Source: Erysipelotrichaceae bacterium (GTDB lineage Bacteria > Bacillota_I > Bacilli_A > Erysipelotrichales > Erysipelotrichaceae). From it: a stretch of 57,097 bases of DNA. A program made the translations under genes and the position numbers. The notes below the pieces were generated by a model, which was not told the DNA's origin, did not search any database, and saw nothing but the letters and a program-made list of their open reading frames with translations. The DNA lies in assembly GCA_003520745.1 (NCBI GenBank), contig DOUE01000022.1, forward strand, positions 10,950 to 68,046, written 5' to 3'. This document shows positions 43,438 through 49,772 of this stretch, one piece after another; position 1 is the first letter of the stretch; every line of letters starts with the position of its first letter.

Positions 43438-44336
43438 ACATTCTCCCCTCTTTTCGATAGAAAGAAGTTTGCTGCAGTGAAGATGGTGACGATCAATAAC
43501 ATGACCATGGACATCGCACTGGCAGATCCGACTTGATATTCTTTAAACGCTACTTCATAAACGTATTGAACGGTGAAATACGTGGCACGATGCGGCCCGC
43601 CGCCGGTCAAGGTTACGACCAGCGGATAGACTTTGAAGATTTCCATGGTCGTCAAGATAAATACCATCAGACGTGCCGGTCGAATGGCTGGATAGGTGAT
43701 GTACATGAATTTTTGTAGCTTGCTGGCTCCGTCCATATCGGCGGCTTCGTAGAGGGGTACCGGAATGCTAAGCAGGGCGGCCATAAAGATAATCATGTAG
43801 TAGCCCGCTCTTGACCATACGAGTGCGAAGACGACGGACCACCAGGCAAACGTCGGGTCCGTGAGTGTCTTTAGCGTCTGAATGCCAAGAGACCTTGCGA
43901 TGGCGTTGAAGATACTGAAATTTCCAGCCAATATCCAGTTCCACATAATACCGATGACGATGGCGGATATCATGACCGGCCAGTAATAGACGGCGCGAAA
44001 CAGTCCTTTGGCTTTGAGCGGCTGCACGATGAGTACGGCCATTGTCAAGGATGCCACGTACATGATCGGAACCACGACGATGACAAGCTTGATTGTATTC
44101 ACGAAGGCTTTGACAAAGTATTCGTTGTCGATCAGTTTGACGTAATTTTCCAATCCGATGAAATCGAAGCCGTCGAAGGTGAACAGGGTAACGTCGGTGA
44201 ATGAGTAATACAGTCCGATGAGCGCCGGCACAATGATGAAAATCGAAAATATGAGCAAATTGGGCGCGAGGAACATATAGGGAACAATTTTTTGTTTGAA
44301 TTCCACTCCACGCACTTTTTTCTTCACTTTTGTCAT
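43434..44336 (-). CDS. Sulfosugar ABC permease, MalF type
   Basis: 300-residue CUT1 permease with six hydrophobic segments and the EAA loop YEAADMDGASKLQKFMYITYPA. Typical length, unlike the longer maltodextrin MalF. Starts 3 bases after the sulfoquinovosidase stop; GGGGGA lies 7 bases upstream. Forms a heterodimer channel with the next gene. Confidence 0.92.
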   Translation of the reverse strand: MTKVKKKVRGVEFKQKIVPYMFLAPNLLIFSIFIIVPALIGLYYSFTDVTLFTFDGFDFIGLENYVKLIDNEYFVKAFVNTIKLVIVVVPIMYVASLTMAVLIVQPLKAKGLFRAVYYWPVMISAIVIGIMWNWILAGNFSIFNAIARSLGIQTLKTLTDPTFAWWSVVFALVWSRAGYYMIIFMAALLSIPVPLYEAADMDGASKLQKFMYITYPAIRPARLMVFILTTMEIFKVYPLVVTLTGGGPHRATYFTVQYVYEVAFKEYQVGSASAMSMVMLLIVTIFTAANFFLSKRGENV

Positions 44337-44339
44337 CGA

Positions 44340-46346
44340 TTATCCCCCTTTCCCATATTTCTTGTAAATATCTTCGAACAACGTTCGATAGGTCGATTGT
44401 TTCCGGTAGAATACCGGCGGATATCCGATGGGTGCATCCACCGTGATTTCTCCACCATCGAATTCTGCTCCTGTCCATAAGTGAATCCAGGTATCGGAGG
44501 GTAGATAACATGTCTGGGAAAGTTGAGACTCTTTGACGATCGGTTTTACATACAAATCCTGTCCGAAAAGGTATTCGTACTGTAGATCAAACACTTTCTC
44601 GTCTTCCGGATAATGTAAGAACAATGGTCGCTGCAACGGATAGCCAAATTTCGTCGCCTCTTCAACCAATCTCAAGAAATACGGTTTCAAGTCGACTTTG
44701 ATATTCGAGCATCGAGCCATGTGTTTCATGGTATCCACATCGTTGTAAAATTGGAAGTTCTGACTCGGACGGTTTCCTTCGTGGCTTCTCATGTAAGAGG
44801 AGAATATGTTCATTTCACACCAGCGGTCAAACAACTCCTTGGTTCGGATGTTTCCGTGTAAGCTGGTATATCCGCCGATATCGCTGTGTGTATAGGGGTT
44901 TCCGATGATGCCGGTGGAAAGTGCGGATGGAATGACGGAGGCGATTCCGTCATGGGTTTCCCAATTGACGCTTTGATCTCCTGCCCACATCGATGTGCAG
45001 TACTTTTGTGAGCCAAAGCCACCAGCTCGCATAAAGTAGAAGACTTTCCCCAAATTCCCAGATTCCTTAACGGCTTCGTAATTACACTTCGCCCATAATA
45101 CCGGCCAGGCGTTGTGCATGATTTTCGCACTTACACCGTTATGCAGGACACAGTCGATGGGCAAATATTCCCCGAAGTCCGCCATCCAGCCTTTGATGCC
45201 CAAGGACAGAATGTTCTTTTTAATCACATTCTTATACCACTCGAATCCCAGAGGGTTTGTCAGATCGACAATACCGCAATAGAATTCGCCGAAATCTTCG
45301 AGATATGGATTCCCCTCAACATCAAGGGCAAGATATCCAAACGATTTCGCCTCGTTGAACAGCGTTTCGTTTTCCAATAAGAACGGGCAGATATAGGTCA
45401 GAAAGGCGATGTTTTCCTTATTCAGTTCAGCGATCTCATCCTTTAAATTGGGGTAGAGTTTCTCATTGAGCACCCAGTTCCAGTACAATCGCTTTCCAAA
45501 CGTGGTAAAGCGGTGCCCGACCCAGTCTTGAACCCAAAGGCCGTTGACTTTAATCCCATTTTCAAGCGCAAGGTCTTTGTATTTGCGTACGGTTTCCATG
45601 CCACCTTGGACACCTAGGATGATCCCATCGTGCAAGAAGTCAGGTAGCATCGGCGGTCTTCCTGTAAATTCGGTCAGGTCGGTCAAGAGTTCAAGGTAAC
45701 TATCACTGAAATTCAATGTCAGTTCACAGGGAACTTCCCAAAACATTAATTCATGAAAATCCGGTGATCGGAAATCAAACTCGGCATAGGCCGTCGATTC
45801 CACATGCAACCAGTATTTCCGGGTGGATACGAAGGTTGGTTCCGGATAATAGGTCGTGTAGTAGTCCCCACCAGCCTTATCCACTTTATCCGCATAGAAT
45901 GTTGTCAATGAAGATTTATCGCGTCCAACGCCGGGCTCGGAGGTCCAGAGCGGATATTTCCTGTTTCTTAAGTTGAAGTAGGAGGCTTGTTCTCCACACC
46001 CGTATACTTTTTCACCGGCATCTGCTTTCATTCGGATCCAGAAGCGATTGACATCGGTTTTGTTGCATGAGAATTTCATGGTCAACCGTTGACTCACAAT
46101 GAGGAATTCAACGGTAAGAGACTCGCCGTGACTTGAGAAAACACAACTGTTTTCGACGACCTGTGCTTCTGTCAGTGGAATCCGACTCTCTAGTCGGTCT
46201 TCGATTTGATAGTTGCCACGATAACTTTCAATCGTTTCATTTCCCCGCCCAACAAAAACGAACGGATGATCACTTGAATGTTCAAGGATGCACTCATCTT
46301 TGAACATCACTCTCAACCGATCTTTATTTTTCTCAAGTGTTAACAT
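44340..46346 (-). CDS. Sulfoquinovosidase (GH31)
   Basis: 668 residues from ATG 46346, with GGAGG 5 bases upstream; an earlier ATG overlapping the DUF4867 stop (46358) would put that site inside the gene. No signal peptide, so it acts on imported glycosides. Compared with E. coli YihQ, every sulfonate-binding and catalytic residue is present in register (my numbering minus 15): Q247, Q273 (QDWVG), R286 and W289 (GKRLYWNW), nucleophile D390 (WMADFGEYLP), acid/base D457 (MWAGDQSV), Y493 (DIGGYTS). It frees sulfoquinovose from sulfoquinovosyl glycerol or lipid. Confidence 0.96.
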   Translation of the reverse strand: MLTLEKNKDRLRVMFKDECILEHSSDHPFVFVGRGNETIESYRGNYQIEDRLESRIPLTEAQVVENSCVFSSHGESLTVEFLIVSQRLTMKFSCNKTDVNRFWIRMKADAGEKVYGCGEQASYFNLRNRKYPLWTSEPGVGRDKSSLTTFYADKVDKAGGDYYTTYYPEPTFVSTRKYWLHVESTAYAEFDFRSPDFHELMFWEVPCELTLNFSDSYLELLTDLTEFTGRPPMLPDFLHDGIILGVQGGMETVRKYKDLALENGIKVNGLWVQDWVGHRFTTFGKRLYWNWVLNEKLYPNLKDEIAELNKENIAFLTYICPFLLENETLFNEAKSFGYLALDVEGNPYLEDFGEFYCGIVDLTNPLGFEWYKNVIKKNILSLGIKGWMADFGEYLPIDCVLHNGVSAKIMHNAWPVLWAKCNYEAVKESGNLGKVFYFMRAGGFGSQKYCTSMWAGDQSVNWETHDGIASVIPSALSTGIIGNPYTHSDIGGYTSLHGNIRTKELFDRWCEMNIFSSYMRSHEGNRPSQNFQFYNDVDTMKHMARCSNIKVDLKPYFLRLVEEATKFGYPLQRPLFLHYPEDEKVFDLQYEYLFGQDLYVKPIVKESQLSQTCYLPSDTWIHLWTGAEFDGGEITVDAPIGYPPVFYRKQSTYRTLFEDIYKKYGKGG

Positions 46347-46357
46347 ATCTTCCTCCA

Positions 46358-47035
46358 TTAATAGTAGATCTCAATGTTTTCCCCATGGATCGCGCTGATT
46401 GCATTGAGTTCAACCATTCGAGTGTTTTCCGGGTGATTTAGCAGCCATTTGTTTGTCTTGAATAGAAACTTGCCATATTTCCCTTGATTGCCTTTGGCAC
46501 TGACAAATTCCATGTTGGTACCATAAGGTAGAATGACCGCGCATTTGAAGCCTGAATCGGTTACTTTACAAGGAGAGAAGTGCAACGTCGTTGAATACAC
46601 TTCGATCGCCGTATTCTGGGGGATATAGAATGCGGTCACTTTGGAGGAGTGAAACGTCGAATCGTCAATATCCTCTATATGCGCAAGCAGTAATACAAGC
46701 GGGGTGACGCACACATTGATTTCGGAACTCTTGTGGAATTCAAGGGCATTGAGTTTGGAGTTGTTCCCGTTGACGTAGCCATATTCTAACGGCACCCTCC
46801 CGAAGGTGTTGTGTATGACGGAGAGATCGGAAACGAGATCCCCCAATTCAGCCCGATGCGGTACATATTCATTGCCCACACTAGGCACAGTTGTGTGTAA
46901 CTCTAAATATCTGATCAAATCACCAAATTCGCTGACGTCCAACACTTCCCCAAATCGACTAAACTCAGGATCGTGTACGGAATGGATTTGGATGTGGGGG
47001 TTCTTGACCCGAAGATTCTCTAGCATTTCATTCAT
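46358..47035 (-). CDS. DUF4867-family protein, first gene of the sulfoquinovose operon
   Basis: 225 residues of a soluble, beta-rich, cupin-like family (DUF4867). The conserved block is EYGYVNGNNSKLNALEFHKS, followed by EINVCVTPLVLLLAH. Function is not known to me; family members occur in sugar and sulfosugar operons, so an accessory step such as anomer interconversion (mutarotase) or binding is possible. The Shine-Dalgarno AAAGGA is about 15 bases from the ATG, with an operator-like palindrome in between, so translation initiation is unusual. A second start-like copy lies in the upstream repeat. Confidence 0.85.
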   Translation of the reverse strand: MNEMLENLRVKNPHIQIHSVHDPEFSRFGEVLDVSEFGDLIRYLELHTTVPSVGNEYVPHRAELGDLVSDLSVIHNTFGRVPLEYGYVNGNNSKLNALEFHKSSEINVCVTPLVLLLAHIEDIDDSTFHSSKVTAFYIPQNTAIEVYSTTLHFSPCKVTDSGFKCAVILPYGTNMEFVSAKGNQGKYGKFLFKTNKWLLNHPENTRMVELNAISAIHGENIEIYY

Positions 47036-47037
47036 TT

Positions 47038-47049
47038 GTTAGCGCTTAC
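47038..47049. promoter_or_regulatory. Operator-like palindrome, copy A (sulfoquinovose operon)
   Basis: GTTAGCGCTTAC (GTAAGCGCTAAC on the minus strand), LacI-family-type half-sites around GCGC. Between Shine-Dalgarno and start codon of the first gene, in the transcribed leader. Confidence 0.65.
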
Positions 47050-47107
47050 ATCCTTTCAAAAAAATTTTGGGTTCTTGACCCGAAGACTCTTGTCTATTCA
47101 CTCATCT

Positions 47108-47119
47108 GTTAGCGCTTAC
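47108..47119. promoter_or_regulatory. Operator-like palindrome, copy B (sulfoquinovose operon)
   Basis: Identical GTTAGCGCTTAC, 70 bases from copy A and about 95 bases downstream of the predicted start of transcription. Two sites one repeat apart could allow looping or roadblock repression. Confidence 0.65.
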
Positions 47120-47219
47120 ATTCTTTCCAAAATTTTTTTCGGTCGATTGATTAACAATGATACCGATAAGTTGATGCATGAAGTTGTGAATTTCCTATTA
47201 AACTATTTGTATTAAACTC

Positions 47220-47248
47220 ATTATATATTTTCCTATTCACCGCGTCAA
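47220..47248 (-). promoter_or_regulatory. Promoter of the sulfoquinovose operon
   Basis: TTGACG (47248-47243), exactly 17 bases, TATAAT (47225-47220) on the minus strand, one of the best promoter matches in the window. The leader to the first gene would be about 175 bases and contain both operator copies. No other convincing promoter lies within the following 14 kb. Confidence 0.85.
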
Positions 47249-47552
47249 TGAGTTACGAAACGAAAAATTTTCCAAAGTGGTGGTTTACAGTCGATGTATT
47301 CCATTAGAAGAAATAAAAAGCAAGAGACCTGCTATCGTCGTGTCGCGACATTTAGCAAAGAGATCTCCTGCATGTCAAGTACAGTTCAAGAAATGAATTT
47401 ATGTCTCACATTAGTCAATCCTATCATCTCATTGGAGCAACCAAAACACCGTGATCTGCAATAAAAACCACTCGTTTGAAGTCTATCGATGAAACGGAAA
47501 CTCGTGATAGAAGAAGCAATAATAGCTTATGAAATCTTGCACACTTCTTAAA
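47249..47552. other. Intergenic stretch with no recognised gene
   Basis: About 300 bases between the sulfoquinovose promoter and the pullulanase stop. It is A/T-rich compared with the flanking genes. A 56-codon frame (47294-47464, plus) has no ribosome site and no recognisable similarity. I see no transposase remnant, tRNA, inverted terminal repeat or strong terminator. It may be a junction left by acquisition of the operon. Confidence 0.6.
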
Positions 47553-49691
47553 TTACTTGGATCCCACAATCACCATGGTATACGGGTTGATCGCGACGCT
47601 TTGGACGTTGTAATCGGTAATGGCTCCGGCTTCGTTGGCAAGGAGTTCCACATAATCCGGGAACGACTGATAGAAGACTTGGGAGGTCGGATTGATGTAG
47701 ACGAAAATGGAAGAGAACTCGCAGTTCTTCAGATGATGAAGATGATAGACCAAGACTTTCTCTTCGATCGAAGAGAACATGATGTTTTTTTGGATACATT
47801 TGGCGGACGTCATGCGGAAAGCGCTGATCCGTTTGCGCAACTGGATCAAGTCGCGGGTATAACGGACGACTTCGTCGTAGCGCTCCCTGCGTAGCCAATC
47901 GAGTTGGTTGACCGGGTCGGTGCTACGATAACTATTGTGGTGTCCGCTCTTGGTACGGCAAAACTCTTGTCCGCTATGGATGAAGGGGATGCCTTGGGAA
48001 ACCAGGATCGCTCCGATCATCAGCTTTTGCTTACGGATCCTGACTTCGCGTTGGTCTTCCCTGCAGCATTCCTTGAGTTTATCCCAGGACGTACTGTTAT
48101 CGTGGCATTCCACGTAGTTGATGGATTGGTGGGGTTGTTCGAAGATTTTGACCCGGTCGTCGTTAAGACAGTTCCCGATCAATGCCGAATACATGGCCGG
48201 CAGGTAGTTGGTATCCCCTGAACAATAGCCGCGCACGGTGATTTCGTTGGGATTGGTCCGTCCTTTGACATGTTCGCGGAAGAAGTCGTTGAAATGGCCG
48301 ATTTCCGGCATTTGCGCCTGGTTGCCCATGTTCGCCTTCAGGTTCTCATCCAAGATCGTCGGCATGTTCCAGCCTTCGCCGTAGATCATCGCATCGGCCT
48401 TGAGTGAGCGGGATTGGGCGACGACTTCGTTCATCGTCGCGACGTCCAACACGCCCATGAGGTCGAAGCGGAATCCATCGACGTCGTAGGCTTCCATCCA
48501 ACATTTGCACGAATCCAAAATGAACTTGCGGACCATTCGGCAGTTGGAGTCCAGGTCGTTGTTGCAGAAAGAGCCGTTGGACAGTGCGCCTGTCGCCGAA
48601 CGTCGGAAATAGTAATACGGAACGACTTTCTCGAAAGGACTGGTGTCCATGTCGTAGACATGGTTATAGACGACATCCATATTGACGCGTAATCCCTGTT
48701 TATGGAACGCCTGGACCATCATCTTGGCTTCTTTGACACGCAGGATCGGTTGATCCGGATCGGTGGTGTAACTGCCCTCAGGGACATTGTATTGAAGCGG
48801 GTCGTAGCCCCAGTTGTAAAAGGCGCTGACATTGAGTTCATCGACCGTCGCGAAATCATACATCGGCATGATCTGGACGTGGGTGACCCCGAGGTCCTTG
48901 ATGTAGGAAATCCCGGTGGAATAGCCGGCGTCGGTCTTCGTGTTCTCATGGGTGAACGCCATGAACTTGCCCCGTTCGGGAATGTTTCCCTCACTCATCA
49001 TGGAGAAGTCGCGTACGCTGAGTTCATAGAGGATCGCATCGGTTTGGTTTTTAAAGGGGGGTAGGTTTTTCGAGAAGTTCTCGACATCGATCTTCGTATA
49101 ATCGATGACGGCGGACATCTTGTTGTTGGCGAAGGAAGAACGGGCGATCGGGTCGGTGGATTGATTCCATTTCCCGTTGACCAGGATATGGTAAAGATAG
49201 CCGCTCCCGTGGAGGTTGCAATTATAACGATGGCGGAAGACCCCTTTCGCCGTACGTTTCATTTCCCTGAGTTCCTTGACATCGTCCACATAGACTTCGA
49301 CCATGACACGATTGGCGGTCGGAGCCCACAAGGCGAAATCCGTATGGCTGCCGACGGGATGGACCCCGAGGTCATCCCCTTCGTAGTAGAACTCTTCATC
49401 GAAGCGCGCCGTCTTGGTGATCAGGGCGAACTGAAGCGGCGTGGAAAGAGAATGTTCCTCGACCACGTCGTAGGCATCGCCGATGACGATCGAATCCGGT
49501 GCACCCAGGACGTATTTCGTATAATCCCCGGAAGTCAGTTCGAATCCGTGGATGGGGAGCTTCGATAACTTCCCGGCGCTGTCGCGCAGGTAAAAACTCT
49601 CGCTGCGTCCTTGGTAGAACTGGCGGGAGAGATAAATCGTGATGACTTTGTAGTCATCGAGATGGGCTTCGAACTTTTCGACTTTTCGCAT
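47553..49691 (-). CDS. pulA: Type I pullulanase (GH13_14 debranching enzyme)
   Basis: 712 residues, no signal peptide. An N-terminal region and CBM48-like domain (HTDFALWAPTANRVMVEVY) precede the barrel. The type I pullulanase motif YNWGYDP is present, then VNMDVVYNHVY (region I), VDGFRFDLMGVLD (nucleophile), MIYGEGWNM (acid/base) and VECHDN (region IV). It cleaves alpha-1,6 branch points, working with GlgP on glycogen and imported branched dextrins. It lies after a glgP terminator but has its own extended -10 (TGGTATAAT, 49720-49715). Confidence 0.96.
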   Translation of the reverse strand: MRKVEKFEAHLDDYKVITIYLSRQFYQGRSESFYLRDSAGKLSKLPIHGFELTSGDYTKYVLGAPDSIVIGDAYDVVEEHSLSTPLQFALITKTARFDEEFYYEGDDLGVHPVGSHTDFALWAPTANRVMVEVYVDDVKELREMKRTAKGVFRHRYNCNLHGSGYLYHILVNGKWNQSTDPIARSSFANNKMSAVIDYTKIDVENFSKNLPPFKNQTDAILYELSVRDFSMMSEGNIPERGKFMAFTHENTKTDAGYSTGISYIKDLGVTHVQIMPMYDFATVDELNVSAFYNWGYDPLQYNVPEGSYTTDPDQPILRVKEAKMMVQAFHKQGLRVNMDVVYNHVYDMDTSPFEKVVPYYYFRRSATGALSNGSFCNNDLDSNCRMVRKFILDSCKCWMEAYDVDGFRFDLMGVLDVATMNEVVAQSRSLKADAMIYGEGWNMPTILDENLKANMGNQAQMPEIGHFNDFFREHVKGRTNPNEITVRGYCSGDTNYLPAMYSALIGNCLNDDRVKIFEQPHQSINYVECHDNSTSWDKLKECCREDQREVRIRKQKLMIGAILVSQGIPFIHSGQEFCRTKSGHHNSYRSTDPVNQLDWLRRERYDEVVRYTRDLIQLRKRISAFRMTSAKCIQKNIMFSSIEEKVLVYHLHHLKNCEFSSIFVYINPTSQVFYQSFPDYVELLANEAGAITDYNVQSVAINPYTMVIVGSK

Positions 49692-49714
49692 AGGCTTACC
49701 TTTTTGTCGTTTCT

Positions 49715-49723
49715 ATTATACCA
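49715..49723 (-). promoter_or_regulatory. Extended -10 promoter of pulA
   Basis: TGGTATAAT on the minus strand, 24 bases upstream of the pulA start; no good -35 box. Confidence 0.55.
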
Positions 49724-49746
49724 ACAATTCCAGATTTGTGTAGAGA

Positions 49747-49772
49747 AGAAAAAGAGCGGGGTTTCCCGCTCT
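49747..49772 (-). terminator. Terminator overlapping the glgP stop codon
   Basis: Stem AGAGCGGG / CCCGCTCT with a 4-base loop and a T5 run on the minus strand; the 5' arm includes two bases of the TAG stop. Second case here of a stop codon inside a terminator. Confidence 0.88.

Larger units (their letters stand above)
47000..47140. repeat. Imperfect tandem duplication (about 70 bp) at the head of the sulfoquinovose operon
   Basis: Copy A (47000-47070) covers the first 36 coding bases of the DUF4867 gene, its start and the leader. Copy B (47071-47140) repeats GTTCTTGACCCGAAGA, CTATTCA/TTTCATTCA, GTTAGCGCTTACA and CTTTCNAAAAATTTT with about a dozen changes and one indel. On the minus strand copy B starts ATG AGT GAA TAG, a three-codon minicistron. 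Confidence 0.9.

Noticed and set aside
47294..47464. 56-codon plus-strand frame next to the sulfoquinovose promoter
   Set aside because: No ribosome site, no recognisable protein; composition like surrounding non-coding DNA.
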